NCBI GenBank assembly: GCA_001683845.1 | Contig: LXQI01000021.1 | Coordinates: 85,702 to 149,701 of the forward strand | Reading direction: 5' to 3' | DNA from: Erythrobacter sp. ANT-B3C2 | GTDB taxonomy: Bacteria > Pseudomonadota > Alphaproteobacteria > Sphingomonadales > Sphingomonadaceae | DNA length: 64,000 bases | Part shown: piece by piece, positions 33,690-45,642 of the stretch | Layout: each line of letters begins with the position of its first letter | Numbering within the stretch: position 1 is the first letter of the stretch | Program-made: the position numbers and the translations under genes | Notes under the pieces: model-generated | What the model was told of the DNA's origin: nothing | Databases searched by the model: none | Seen by the model: the letters and a program-made list of their open reading frames with translations, nothing else

Positions 33690-34669
33690 GCGCCCGCCTC
33701 TGGCCGCTGATCGCAGCGGCGCTGCTGGTCTTGGGCGTGCTGCTCTCGCTCGGCACCGGGGCGGTGTGGCTCGATCCCGCGCTGCTGGCGGGCAGCGTGG
33801 TGAGCCCCAAGCCGAGCCTGCCCTGGCTGATCCTGTGGGAGCTGCGCCTTCCGCGCACGCTGCTGGCGCTGCTGGTGGGGGCCACTCTCGGCCTCTCGGG
33901 CGCGGCGCTGCAGGGTTTGTTGCGCAATCCGCTGGCGGAACCGGGGCTGCTCGGCGTCTCGGCCGGCGCGGCGCTGGGCGCGGTGGTGGCGATCTATTTC
34001 GGGCTCGCGGCGAGCTTCGCGCTGGCCGCGCCGCTGCTCGGCATCACCGGCGCACTGGCCGCCGCGGCACTGACCCTGACGGTAGGTCGCGGCGGCACGC
34101 TGACTATGATCCTGGCGGGCGCGGCGGTCTCCGGGCTGATGGCCGCGGGGCTGAGCCTGGCGCTGAACCTCGCGCCGAGCCCCTGGGCGGCCTACGAGAT
34201 CACCACCTGGCTGCTCGGCTCCCTAACGGATCGCGGGTGGGACCAGCTGCTGTTGGCGCTGCCGTTCCTCCTCGCCGGCTGGGTATGCCTCGCCACCACC
34301 GCCCGCGCGCTCGATGCGCTGACCCTGGGCGAGGCGCAGGCAGAGAGCCTCGGCATCGACATCTCTCGCACCCGCCTGCTGGCGCTCGCCGGCACTGCCT
34401 TGTCGGTCGGCGCGGCGACGGCGGTGAGCGGGGCGATCGGGTTCATCGGGCTGCTGGCGCCGCATCTGGTGCGCCCCTTCGTGGGCCACCAGCCCAGCCG
34501 CGTGCTGCTGCCCTCCGCCATCTTCGGCGCGATCCTCCTGCTATACGCGGATGTGGCCACGCGCCTCATCCCCACCACGCAGGAGCTGAAGCTGGGCGTG
34601 CTGACCAGCCTTGCCGGAACCCCGTTCTTCTTCTGGCTGGTCACCCGGCTGCGGCGGACCGCGCCATGA
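33686..34669 (+). CDS. FecCD/BtuC family ABC transporter permease
   Basis: This 327-residue inner-membrane permease has about ten helices. Family marks are LRLPRTLLALLVGATLGLSGAALQGLLRNPLAEPGLLG and ESLGIDISRTRLLAL, with GAIGFIGLLAPHLVRPFVG, the ATPase-contact loop. The start GTG 33686 overlaps the BtuF-like gene stop and the gene end overlaps the ATPase start. It imports cobalamin or an iron chelate with its two neighbours. Confidence 0.92.
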   Translation: MSARLWPLIAAALLVLGVLLSLGTGAVWLDPALLAGSVVSPKPSLPWLILWELRLPRTLLALLVGATLGLSGAALQGLLRNPLAEPGLLGVSAGAALGAVVAIYFGLAASFALAAPLLGITGALAAAALTLTVGRGGTLTMILAGAAVSGLMAAGLSLALNLAPSPWAAYEITTWLLGSLTDRGWDQLLLALPFLLAGWVCLATTARALDALTLGEAQAESLGIDISRTRLLALAGTALSVGAATAVSGAIGFIGLLAPHLVRPFVGHQPSRVLLPSAIFGAILLLYADVATRLIPTTQELKLGVLTSLAGTPFFFWLVTRLRRTAP

Positions 34670-35445
34670 GCACTCCGCAAACCCGGTTGGAAGCGCACGG
34701 CATCGTCGTGCGGCGCGGCGGGCGCACGATCCTCGATGGCGTGTCGCTGGTGCTGGAAGGCGGGCAGTTCACCGGGCTGATCGGCCCCAACGGTTCGGGA
34801 AAATCGACGCTGATGGCGGTGCTCGCCGGGCTGCTGGTGCCGGATGCGGGCGAGGTGGTGCTGGATGGCGTCCCGCTCGCCCGGATCGACCGGCGCACGC
34901 TCGCCCGCCGCCGCGCCTATCTGCCGCAATCCCCGCGCGCCGAATGGCCGCTGCCGGTGGAGCGGATGGTGGCGCTGGGCCTCACGCCGCACCTGCCGGC
35001 CTTCGGTGGCCTGCCCGCTGCTCTCGCCGCGAGGGTGGACGCGGCGATCGCTCAGTTCGACCTCGGCGCCCACCGCTACCAGCCAGCCACCACGCTCTCG
35101 GGCGGCGAGCTGGCGCGGGCGATGCTGGCGCGCGCATTGGTCGGCGAACCCGAACTGCTGCTGGCGGACGAACCGCTCGCCGGGCTCGATCCGCGCCACG
35201 CGCTCGATGGAATCGGCCGCCTGAGCGCATTGGCCGGGCGCGGCACGCTGGTGCTCGCCTCGCTGCACGAACTCACGCTGGCCGCTCGCCACGCCACGCG
35301 GCTCGCGGTGCTGCGCGAGGGACGGCTGGTCGCCTGCGGGCCGACCGCCGAGGCGCTTACCGCCGGCATGTTGCACGAGGTGTTCGAGGTGAATGCCTGC
35401 GTCACCGGCGCGGGGACTCGGACCGCCTCCGTCGATTTCACCTAA
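34666..35445 (+). CDS. BtuD/FecE-like ABC transporter ATPase
   Basis: This 259-residue ATPase is the third gene of the importer. It has Walker A GPNGSGKST, the Q-loop in RAYLPQSPRAEW, signature TLSGGELARAMLARALV, Walker B ELLLADEPLAGLD and H-loop ASLHELTLA. ATG 34666 overlaps the permease stop. The gene completes a btuFCD-like operon. No cobalamin riboswitch is seen in front of the operon. Confidence 0.92.
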   Translation: MSTPQTRLEAHGIVVRRGGRTILDGVSLVLEGGQFTGLIGPNGSGKSTLMAVLAGLLVPDAGEVVLDGVPLARIDRRTLARRRAYLPQSPRAEWPLPVERMVALGLTPHLPAFGGLPAALAARVDAAIAQFDLGAHRYQPATTLSGGELARAMLARALVGEPELLLADEPLAGLDPRHALDGIGRLSALAGRGTLVLASLHELTLAARHATRLAVLREGRLVACGPTAEALTAGMLHEVFEVNACVTGAGTRTASVDFT

Positions 35446-35566
35446 CTGGCGGGAGAATGGCGGATTTGCCCACCCCCAAGGTGCCGATCTATCTCGCCAT
35501 TGGCCGTTAAATCAGCACCTGCTTCCAATGCCAGACAAAGGGGGGAAGCTCTTGCAGGATCGGTAC

Positions 35567-35580
35567 TGATACCGCTAACA
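35567..35580. promoter_or_regulatory. LacI-type operator in front of the GH3 gene
   Basis: TGATACCGCTAACA, an imperfect palindrome 63 bp before the GH3 start. It matches three other sites in the window (consensus TGNTAGCGNTANCA) and resembles the xylose-responsive LacI-family operator known from Caulobacter. The local LacI regulator at 44457-45566 is the probable binder. Confidence 0.7.
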
Positions 35581-35642
35581 GCCGGCGCAGAGGATGCCGG
35601 GCTCCTGGGCACACAGGCGGCAAGCTTGCGGGAGAAAAACTG

Positions 35643-38258
<2,616 letters not shown>

Positions 38259-38276
38259 GGGGGCTAACGAAAGCCG

Positions 38277-39401
38277 ATGGCCACCATGCTGAGCGACATC
38301 CTGCCGCAGGACCATTCCGCCGGGCGCTTTCTCGGCCGCGCGCAATCGCCCGAGGGGCCGTGCGTCATCGCCATCCGCGAAGGCCAGCTGTTCGATCTCA
38401 CCGCCGAGGTCGCCACCGTCGCAGGCGCGATCGACCGTCGCGCCTTCGACGGCGGCCGCCCGCTCGGCCCGGTCGAGGCCGGCCTGCCCGAGGGCTGGTC
38501 GCTGCTCTCCCCGATCGACCTGCAATGTGTCAAGGCCGCCGGCGTCACCTTCGCCCTCTCCGCCATCGAGCGGGTGATCGAGGAGCGCGCCCGCGGCGAT
38601 GCCACCCGCGCCGCCGAGATCCGCACCGGGCTGGAGGAAAAGGTCGGCGCCGGCATCCGCGCAGTCGTCCCCGGCACCCCGGAGGCAGACGAGCTCAAGG
38701 CCGCGCTGATCGAACAGGGCATGTGGTCGCAATATCTCGAGGTCGCGATCGGCCCCGATGCGGAGGTGTTCTCCAAATCGCCGGTACTCTCCACCGTGGG
38801 CGCGGGCGCGCCCATCGGCGTGCGCTCCGATTCCAGCTGGAACAACCCCGAGCCTGAAGTGGTGCTGGTCGTCGATCCGCGCGGGGAGGTGGTCGGCGCC
38901 ACGCTCGGCAATGACGTCAATTTGCGCGATTTCGAAGGCCGCTCCGCGCTGCTCCTCAGCAAGGCGAAGGACAACACCGCCTCCTGCGCGATCGGCCCGT
39001 TCATCCGCCTGTTCGACAATGGCTACACGATCGATGACGTCCGCACCGCCAATGTCGACCTGCTGATCGAGGGACCGGAAGGCTACCGCCTCGAAGGCGC
39101 CAACCTCATGGCCGAAATCAGCCGCGACCCGCTGGAACTGGTCCGCCAGACCTTGAGCGAGCACCACTACCCCGATGGCTTCGTGCTGTTCTGCGGCACT
39201 TTATTTGCTCCCACCCAGGATCGCGACACGCCCGGCGCGGGTTTCACCCACAAACTGGGCGACCGTGTCACCATCAGCTCGCACCGGCTCGGCCGGCTGG
39301 TTAATATTGTCATAACATCGCGCGATGCTCCTGCCTGGGAGCTCGGCATCGCCGCCTTCATGCGCAATCTCGCGCAGCGCGGCTTGATTGACAGGATCTA
39401 G
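38277..39401 (+). CDS. xylX: 2-keto-3-deoxy-D-xylonate dehydratase (Weimberg pathway)
   Basis: This 374-residue protein of the fumarylacetoacetate-hydrolase fold converts 2-keto-3-deoxyxylonate to alpha-ketoglutarate semialdehyde. Family blocks are FLGRAQSPEGPCVIAIREG, VKAAGVTFALSAIERVIEERA, SSWNNPEPEVVLVV, ATLGNDVNLRDFEGRSALLL and GFVLFCGTLFAPTQDRD. These match the Caulobacter XylX type. It is the first gene of the operon xylX-xylA-xylB-xylC-esterase. The start is ATG 38277; a second ATG at 38286 is possible. Mg2+ dependence is expected from the family. Confidence 0.9.
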   Translation: MATMLSDILPQDHSAGRFLGRAQSPEGPCVIAIREGQLFDLTAEVATVAGAIDRRAFDGGRPLGPVEAGLPEGWSLLSPIDLQCVKAAGVTFALSAIERVIEERARGDATRAAEIRTGLEEKVGAGIRAVVPGTPEADELKAALIEQGMWSQYLEVAIGPDAEVFSKSPVLSTVGAGAPIGVRSDSSWNNPEPEVVLVVDPRGEVVGATLGNDVNLRDFEGRSALLLSKAKDNTASCAIGPFIRLFDNGYTIDDVRTANVDLLIEGPEGYRLEGANLMAEISRDPLELVRQTLSEHHYPDGFVLFCGTLFAPTQDRDTPGAGFTHKLGDRVTISSHRLGRLVNIVITSRDAPAWELGIAAFMRNLAQRGLIDRI

Positions 39402-39412
39402 AGGAACCCCCC

Positions 39413-40852
39413 ATGGAAACCCACAGTCTCGGCCATCTCATCGGCGGCGAATGGACCGGCGCGGACGACGCGCTGGAAAGCCGCAACCCGTCCAACACCA
39501 AGGACATCGTCGCCCGCTTCCCCGATGGCACCGCCGAGGATGTGAACCGCGCGGTCGCCGCTGCGCAACAGGCCTTCCCCGCCTGGTCCGCCGCCTCGCC
39601 CGAAGTGCGCGCAGACCTGCTCGACAAGATCGCCGCCACCCTGTTCGAGCGCGCCGCCGAACTGGGCGAGCTGCTCGCCCGCGAGGAAGGCAAGATCCGC
39701 GCCGAAGGCATGGGCGAAACCCTGCGCGCCGCGCGCATCTTCCGCTATTTCGCCGGCGAGGCGCTGCGCCGCCACGGCCTCACGCTTGAATCCACCCGCC
39801 CGGGGCTGGACGTCGCCACCTATCGCGAGGCGCTGGGCGTCATCGGCCTGATCACCCCGTGGAACTTCCCCATCGCCATCCCGGCCTGGAAGATCGCCCC
39901 CGCGCTCGCCTTCGGCAACGCCGTGGTGCTCAAGCCCGCCAACATCACCCCCGCGGTGGCCAGCGCACTCGCCCGCATCATCGACGAATGCGGCGCCCCG
40001 GCCGGCGTGTTCAACCTCGTGCTCGGCCGCGGAGACGTGGGCCGCGCGCTGGTCGATCACGCGGATGTCGCTGCGATCAGCTTCACCGGCTCGCAGGAGG
40101 TCGGCGCCGCGGTCGGCAAGGCCGCCGTGGCCCGGCAGGCGCGCGTGCAGATGGAGATGGGCGGCAAGAACCCACTGGTCATCCTTGCCGATGCCGATCT
40201 CGACAAAGCGGTGGCGATCGCGGCCGATGGCGGCTTCCTCCAGACCGGCCAGCGCTGCACCGCCTCCAGCCGCGTGATCGTGGAGGATGCGATCCACGAT
40301 CGCTTCGTCGAGGCGCTGGCGCAGAAGGCGCAATCGCTCAAGGTCGGCGGCGCACTCGCCGAGGGCACGCAGATCGGCCCCGCCAGCAGCAAAACGCAGT
40401 TGGAACAGAACCTGCGCTACGTCGGCATCGCGCGCGACGAAGGGGGCCGCATCGCCACCGGCGGCGAGCGGCTGGAGCTGGAGACCCCCGGCTACTTCAT
40501 GCAGCCAACGCTGATTGCGGACACCAGGCCGGACATGCGGATCAATGGCGAGGAGGTGTTCGGGCCAGTGGTCTCCACCATCCGCGCGAAGAACTACGAG
40601 GAGGCGCTGGAGATCGCCAACATGGGCGATTTTGGCCTCTCCGCCGGCATCGTCAGCAACAACGCCAGGCACATCCGCGATTTCCGCAAGCGCATCCGCG
40701 CCGGCATGGTGATGGTCAACCTGCCCACTGCCGGGGTCGATTACCACGTCCCCTTCGGCGGCACTCGCGGCTCCAGCTACGGCCCGCGCGAACAGGGCTA
40801 CGCCGCCGTGGAATTCTACACGCAGATCAAAACCGTCTACACGGGAGATTGA
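39413..40852 (+). CDS. xylA: alpha-ketoglutarate semialdehyde dehydrogenase
   Basis: This 479-residue aldehyde dehydrogenase oxidises alpha-ketoglutarate semialdehyde to alpha-ketoglutarate, the last Weimberg step, feeding the TCA cycle. It has the NAD-binding TPWNFPIAIPAWK, SFTGSQEVG, the general base Glu in MEMGGKNPLVI and the catalytic Cys in GQRCTASSRVIV. HVPFGGTRGSSYGPREQG follows at the C-terminus. It starts 11 bp after xylX with GAGGAAC ahead of its ATG. The symbol follows the Caulobacter naming, not xylose isomerase xylA of enterics. Confidence 0.9.
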   Translation: METHSLGHLIGGEWTGADDALESRNPSNTKDIVARFPDGTAEDVNRAVAAAQQAFPAWSAASPEVRADLLDKIAATLFERAAELGELLAREEGKIRAEGMGETLRAARIFRYFAGEALRRHGLTLESTRPGLDVATYREALGVIGLITPWNFPIAIPAWKIAPALAFGNAVVLKPANITPAVASALARIIDECGAPAGVFNLVLGRGDVGRALVDHADVAAISFTGSQEVGAAVGKAAVARQARVQMEMGGKNPLVILADADLDKAVAIAADGGFLQTGQRCTASSRVIVEDAIHDRFVEALAQKAQSLKVGGALAEGTQIGPASSKTQLEQNLRYVGIARDEGGRIATGGERLELETPGYFMQPTLIADTRPDMRINGEEVFGPVVSTIRAKNYEEALEIANMGDFGLSAGIVSNNARHIRDFRKRIRAGMVMVNLPTAGVDYHVPFGGTRGSSYGPREQGYAAVEFYTQIKTVYTGD

Positions 40853-40853
40853 G

Positions 40854-41639
40854 TTGACCGAGGGGGGAGACAAACAGGCGGGCCGGGCACACTACCCGAG
40901 CCTCGCCGGCAAGCGCGTGATCATCAGCGGCGGCGCATCGGGCATCGGCGAGGGCATGGTCGAGGGCTTCGTGGCGCAAGGGTCGGCGGTCGCCTTTGTC
41001 GACCTGCTGGAGGACGAGGGCGCGGAACAGGCGCAGCGCCTCGCCGCCACCGCCGCGATTGCGCCGATCTTCGAAGCCTGCGACATTACGGACAGCACCG
41101 CATATCCCGCACTGCTCGGCCGCCTGATCGAGCGGCTCGGCGGCTGCGACGTGCTGATCAACAACGCCGCGCGCGACGATCGCCACAGCGTTGCCGATGT
41201 CACACCCGAATATTGGGACGACATGATGGCGGTGAACCTCAAGCACCTGTTCTTCGCCGCCAAGGCGGTGATCCCGTCGATGCAGCAGACAGGCCGCGGC
41301 TCGATCGTCAATCTCGGCTCGATCAGCTGGCACCTGGGGCTGGAGAACCTGAGCGTCTACCAGACCGCCAAGGCCGCCATCGAGGGCCTCACCCGCAGCC
41401 TTGCGCGCGAATTCGGGAAAGACGGCATTCGCGTCAACGCGATATTGCCCGGCAACGTGCAGACCCCGCGCCAGATGCAATGGTACACGCCCGAAGGCGA
41501 GGCCGAGATCGTTGCCGCGCAGTGCCTCGAAGGGCGCATCCAGCCGGAGGACGTCGCCGCGCTGGCGCTGTTCCTCGCCTCGGACGATGCACGCTATTGC
41601 ACCGCACACAATTATTGGGTGGACGCCGGATGGAGATGA
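40854..41639 (+). CDS. xylB: SDR family D-xylose dehydrogenase
   Basis: This 261-residue NAD(P)-dependent short-chain dehydrogenase oxidises xylose to xylonolactone, the first Weimberg step. It has VIISGGASGIGEGMVEG (Rossmann motif), VLINNAARDD, SIVNLGSISW (catalytic Ser) and YQTAKAAIEGL (Tyr-Lys). LARYCTAHNYWVDAGW-like residues close the protein. The start is TTG 40854, one base after the xylA stop, with GGGAGA as ribosome binding site. The gene overlaps xylC at its 3' end. Arabinose or galactose dehydrogenases look similar, but context favours xylose. Confidence 0.88.
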   Translation: MTEGGDKQAGRAHYPSLAGKRVIISGGASGIGEGMVEGFVAQGSAVAFVDLLEDEGAEQAQRLAATAAIAPIFEACDITDSTAYPALLGRLIERLGGCDVLINNAARDDRHSVADVTPEYWDDMMAVNLKHLFFAAKAVIPSMQQTGRGSIVNLGSISWHLGLENLSVYQTAKAAIEGLTRSLAREFGKDGIRVNAILPGNVQTPRQMQWYTPEGEAEIVAAQCLEGRIQPEDVAALALFLASDDARYCTAHNYWVDAGWR

Positions 41640-42517
41640 AGCTCGAAGTGCGCGAGGCGTTCCGCGCCAACTGCACGCTGGGCGAAGGGCCAGTGTGGGA
41701 TGCGCCAAACCAGCTGCTCTGGTTCGTCGATATCAAGCGCCACCAGCTGTGGCGCTTCGATCCCGCCACCGGCGAAGCCACCAGTGCCGAGGCACCCGGC
41801 CAGATCGGCTGGGCGCTGCCGGCCGAGGATGGCCGCCTGCTGTGCGGGCTGCAATCCGGGCTCTGCACCTTCGATCCCGAGCAGCGCGCGTTCGAACCGC
41901 TCTGCGCCATCCCCGGCGAACCGGCCGGCAACCGCAGCAACGATGCCTGTACCGATCCACACGGCCGCGTGTTCATGGGCACGATGGATGATAATGAGGA
42001 TGCCCCCACCGGCCGCTTCTACTGCTTTGATCGCGGCACCATCACGCCCGCCGGCCCAGCGGAAATCGCCATCACTAACGGGCCCGCCATCTCGCCGGAC
42101 GGTGGCACGATCTACTTCACCAGCACGCTCGGGCAGGCGATCCACGCCGCCGATCTGCACGAGGACGGCACCGTGGGAGAAACCCGCCTGTTTGCGGACA
42201 CTGCCGAGCACCTGCCGGACGCCCATCCCGATGGACCGGTGGTCGATGCCGAGGGCCATGTCTGGAGCGCCTTCTCCGGCGGCTCCTGCCTCATCCGCTT
42301 CGCGCCCGATGGCACGCCCGTCGCCCGTGTGCCGATGCTGACGGCGAACATTACAAAGCTGGCCTTCGGCGGCCCGGATCTCACCACCGCCTATGTCACC
42401 ACCGCGCGCAGCGGGCTCTCGGAAGCGGAGCTGGCCGCCCAACCGCTCGCCGGCAGCCTGCTCGCCTTCGAGGCACAGGTCGCCGGCTTCGCGCAGCCGC
42501 TGGTGAAGCTCGCTTGA
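41630..42517 (+). CDS. xylC: SMP-30/gluconolactonase family xylonolactonase
   Basis: This 295-residue beta-propeller lactonase opens xylono-lactone to xylonate. Metal ligands of the family are visible: Glu in TLGEGPVWD, Asn in GNRSNDACTDPHG, Asn in ITNGPAISPDG and Asp in HPDGPVVDAEGHVW. Two starts are possible, ATG 41630 and ATG 41636, both inside the xylB end. The stop overlaps the TTG of the following esterase gene. It belongs to the xyl operon. Confidence 0.9.
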   Translation: MEMKLEVREAFRANCTLGEGPVWDAPNQLLWFVDIKRHQLWRFDPATGEATSAEAPGQIGWALPAEDGRLLCGLQSGLCTFDPEQRAFEPLCAIPGEPAGNRSNDACTDPHGRVFMGTMDDNEDAPTGRFYCFDRGTITPAGPAEIAITNGPAISPDGGTIYFTSTLGQAIHAADLHEDGTVGETRLFADTAEHLPDAHPDGPVVDAEGHVWSAFSGGSCLIRFAPDGTPVARVPMLTANITKLAFGGPDLTTAYVTTARSGLSEAELAAQPLAGSLLAFEAQVAGFAQPLVKLA

Positions 42518-44418
42518 TCCGCCCCGCGCTCGTCGTCGTCGCGCTGCTGGCCACCGGCGCCGCGCTCGCCGCCCCGGCCCGCGCCGCGCCGGTGCTGAGC
42601 CCGGTGTGGGGCGACCATGCGGTCATCCAGCGCGGCCAGCCGATCGTGGTCGAGGGCACCGCCGCCGCCGGCGAGCGGATCGCCGCCACTTTTGGAAGCG
42701 AGCGCGCCGCCGCCACCGCCGGCGCAGATGGCGCCTTCCGCCTCACCTTCCCCGCCCGCCCGGCCTCGGCCCATCCGCTCACGCTCACCGTCACCGGCGT
42801 GCGGGGCTCGGTGACGGTCTCGGACATCGTCATCGGCGATGTCTGGCTGTGCTCGGGCCAGTCGAACATGGCGATGACCGTCTCGGCCACGCTCAACGGC
42901 GACAATCTCATCGCCGCCTCGGCCGATCCGCTGCTGCGCATGCTCAATGTGCCGCTGGAGACCAGCCCGAGGCCCGAGCGCGCCTTCTCGCAGGCGGTCC
43001 AGTGGCAGGCAGCCAGCCCTGAGACCACCGGCACCTTCTCCGCCGCCTGCTACGCCATGCTGCGCGATCTACGCGCCGAGCTCGGCGTGCCGATGGGCGC
43101 GGTCCATGCCAGCTGGGGCGGCGCGCAGATCCGCGCCTGGCTCACCCCGCAAGGCGGCACCGCGCTCTACGGGGCCGAGCAGATGGCCCTGCTCAAAACC
43201 TTCTCGGCCGATCCGCTGGGCGCCGCCGCCGCCTTCGCCCCGCTGTACGAAAGCTGGTGGCGGGAAAGCACCGGGCAAAAGCCGTGGAGCGATCCTTCCA
43301 CCGTCGACTGGCTGCCGGTGCCGCAGATCTCGGTGTGGAACCAGTGGACCGGCACGACACTGGCCAAGAACGCCAACGGCAATGTGCTGCTGCGCCGCAC
43401 GATCGATCTCACACCCGCGCAGGCCGCAGTTGGCGGCACGCTGAACATCGGCATCATCGACGATATTGACGCCACCTGGATTAACGGCCGCCCGCTCGGC
43501 TTCACCCACGGCTGGAGCACCGAGCGGGAATATTCCGTGCCCCCCGCCTATCTGCAGGCCGGCGCCAACGAGGTGCTGGTGATCGCGTCCAATTCCTACG
43601 CCACCGGCGGCTTCACCAGCCCGGCCGAGCGGCTGTGCTTCGCGGTCACCGGCGGACGGCGTATCCCGCTGGGCGAAGGCTGGCTCTATGCTATCGGCAC
43701 CGAGAGCGGCTCGCCCCGCGCGCCATGGGATGCCAATGCCGGTATTGGCGTGATGCACAACCGCATGGTCGCGCCGCTCGGCAACATCCCGCTCGCCGGC
43801 GCCGCCTGGTACCAGGGCGAAAGCGACGTCGGCATCCCCGGCTATGGGGAACGCCTGCGCGAGCTGTTCGCCGGCTGGCGCGGCCAGTTCGGCCCGCAAT
43901 TGCGCGTGCTGGTGGTGCAGCTGGCCGATTACGGCCCCACCGCCGCGCAGCCCGTCGCCTCCGGCTGGGCGGAGCTTCGCGAGGCGCAGCGCCGCGCCGT
44001 CGTCGCCGACAGCAACGCCGCGCTCGTCACCGCGATCGACATCGGCGAGCGGACCGATATCCACCCGGCCAACAAGCCCGAGCTCGGCCGCCGCCTGGCG
44101 CTCGCCGCACGCGGCGAAGCATTGCCAATGCCCCGCTCTGCCACAAGCGATGGAGAGTGGGTGCGGGTGCGTTTCGATCGCGTTGCAAGCGCCTTGCAAA
44201 GCTGGAGCGGCCCCCCGCTGGCGTTCGGATTGTGCGCCGACACGCAAGATAGTTGCCGCTTCGCCCGCGCCACCATCCAGGGCGCGGACATGTTGCTCTT
44301 CACGGATGGCCAGCCCGCCAGCCGCGTCCGCTACGCCTGGGCCGACAGCCCCGTCGTCAACACCTACGACGAACGCGACCTGCCGCTGCCCGGCTTCGAG
44401 CTTGAGATTGAGCCCTGA
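42514..44418 (+). CDS. sialate O-acetylesterase-type sugar acetylesterase
   Basis: This 634-residue exported esterase of the SASA/CE6-like family has a signal peptide (MIRPALVVVALLATGAALAAPARA). The serine block is WLCSGQSNMAM and a middle block is AAWYQGESDVGIPGYGERL. The catalytic His lies in ERTDIHPANKPELG. A jelly-roll insert (about 285-370, with NIGIIDDIDATWING) is typical. Placed last in the xyl operon, it most likely removes acetyl groups from xylan side chains in the periplasm. The start is TTG 42514 overlapping the xylC stop (TTGA). Confidence 0.87.
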   Translation: MIRPALVVVALLATGAALAAPARAAPVLSPVWGDHAVIQRGQPIVVEGTAAAGERIAATFGSERAAATAGADGAFRLTFPARPASAHPLTLTVTGVRGSVTVSDIVIGDVWLCSGQSNMAMTVSATLNGDNLIAASADPLLRMLNVPLETSPRPERAFSQAVQWQAASPETTGTFSAACYAMLRDLRAELGVPMGAVHASWGGAQIRAWLTPQGGTALYGAEQMALLKTFSADPLGAAAAFAPLYESWWRESTGQKPWSDPSTVDWLPVPQISVWNQWTGTTLAKNANGNVLLRRTIDLTPAQAAVGGTLNIGIIDDIDATWINGRPLGFTHGWSTEREYSVPPAYLQAGANEVLVIASNSYATGGFTSPAERLCFAVTGGRRIPLGEGWLYAIGTESGSPRAPWDANAGIGVMHNRMVAPLGNIPLAGAAWYQGESDVGIPGYGERLRELFAGWRGQFGPQLRVLVVQLADYGPTAAQPVASGWAELREAQRRAVVADSNAALVTAIDIGERTDIHPANKPELGRRLALAARGEALPMPRSATSDGEWVRVRFDRVASALQSWSGPPLAFGLCADTQDSCRFARATIQGADMLLFTDGQPASRVRYAWADSPVVNTYDERDLPLPGFELEIEP

Positions 44419-44456
44419 GCTTCAGCCGGACCGCCGCCGCTCCGCGCACGCCGGCT

Positions 44457-45566
44457 TCAACCCGCCCGTTCGCCGGCCTTCACGCGCACCGCACCCTTGG
44501 CAAGGCCCGGCGCCGCATCGGACTGGCGCCGCACCAGCGAATAATCGAGGGTCACGTGCGCCGGCCGCGTACGGCGGCCCGCGCTCGCCCCGCGCAGCTC
44601 GCTGGCCAGTAGCTCGAGCGCCCGGCGCGCCATGTCGCTGATCGGCTGGCGGATGGTCGTCAGCTCGGGCCAGATCGTGCTGGCGATCGCCGTATCGTCG
44701 AACCCGCACACCGAAAGGTCGACCGGCACATCGAGGTGCCGCCGGTGCGCCACCGCCACCACCGCGGCGGCCATGTCGTCGTTGGAAGCGAAGATCGCGC
44801 TCGGCGGATGGGGCTGGTCGAGCAACCGCATCGCCGCATCCCAGCCAGAGCGGTAGGTAAACAGCCCCTGCACCACCAGCCCCTCGTCCACCGTCAGCCC
44901 GGCCGCCGCCATCGCCTCCAGATAGCCCGAGAGACGCTGCCCACTGGCGCTCTGGTGTGGATTGCCGACGATAAAGCCGATCCGCCGATGCCCCAGCGAG
45001 ATGATGTGCAAGGTCATGTCGAACGCCGCCTGGTAATCGTCGATCATCACCACGGAGTGCGAGGGGTGCGGGCGCCCGGGACCGACCAGCACCGCCCGTG
45101 CGCCCATCCGCGGCAGCATGTCGAGCAGAGCCGATTCGTCGCACAGGGGCGAAGGCAGCAGGAAGCCGGTGATGCCGCATTTCAGCAGGCGGGCGATTAC
45201 CTCCTCCTCGTCCTTGTTGAACTCGCAGCGTTCCACCACCAAGTGGATGGCGCTGCGGCTCGCCTGGTCGAGGCTGCCCATCAGCAGCTCGCTGAGGTAG
45301 GAGGCAGAGGGGTTGGAATAGAGCAGCGCAATACTGGTCTGCGCGCCGCCGGCCAGGCTGCGGGCGGCGCGATTGGGCTTGTAATCCAGCTTCTCGATCA
45401 CCGCGAGCACCGTCTGCCGGGTCTTCTCGCGCACGCTGTTCTCGTCGTTGATGACGCGGCTCACCGTCATCGGCGAGCAATTGGCCAGCCGAGCCACGTC
45501 GGTGATCGTTGGCTGGCCGGATTGCCGCCGGGTGCTCTTGCCGGCCGTGGTCGTAACATTGCTCAT
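44457..45566 (-). CDS. xylR: LacI family regulator, probable xylose/xylan regulator
   Basis: This 369-residue regulator has an N-terminal helix-turn-helix TITDVARLANCSPMTVSRVIN (in part) and the hinge RAARSLAGG, followed by a periplasmic-binding-protein-like sensor domain. That domain has GPGRPHPSHSVVMIDD, LGHRRIGFIVGNP, AIFASNDDMAAAVV, VCGFDDTAIA and TTIRQPI. The start is ATG 45566 (MSNVTTTAGK). It lies 76 bp behind the GH67 gene on the same strand, so it may be co-transcribed with it and regulate itself. The four 14-bp palindromes in this window are the natural targets. The symbol is given by analogy with Caulobacter xylR. Confidence 0.82.
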   Translation of the reverse strand: MSNVTTTAGKSTRRQSGQPTITDVARLANCSPMTVSRVINDENSVREKTRQTVLAVIEKLDYKPNRAARSLAGGAQTSIALLYSNPSASYLSELLMGSLDQASRSAIHLVVERCEFNKDEEEVIARLLKCGITGFLLPSPLCDESALLDMLPRMGARAVLVGPGRPHPSHSVVMIDDYQAAFDMTLHIISLGHRRIGFIVGNPHQSASGQRLSGYLEAMAAAGLTVDEGLVVQGLFTYRSGWDAAMRLLDQPHPPSAIFASNDDMAAAVVAVAHRRHLDVPVDLSVCGFDDTAIASTIWPELTTIRQPISDMARRALELLASELRGASAGRRTRPAHVTLDYSLVRRQSDAAPGLAKGAVRVKAGERAG

Positions 45567-45642
45567 GCGGCCTTCAAGCGCAAAGCCGTCCGCCCCGCAA
45601 GCTCGTGTGGCCCGGCCGGGCCGCGCTGGCTGGGCCTGCCGA

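Noticed and set aside
44419..44456. terminator between the convergent esterase and LacI genes
   Set aside because: GCCGGC repeats occur but the stem is poor and there is no T-run; not enough to call.
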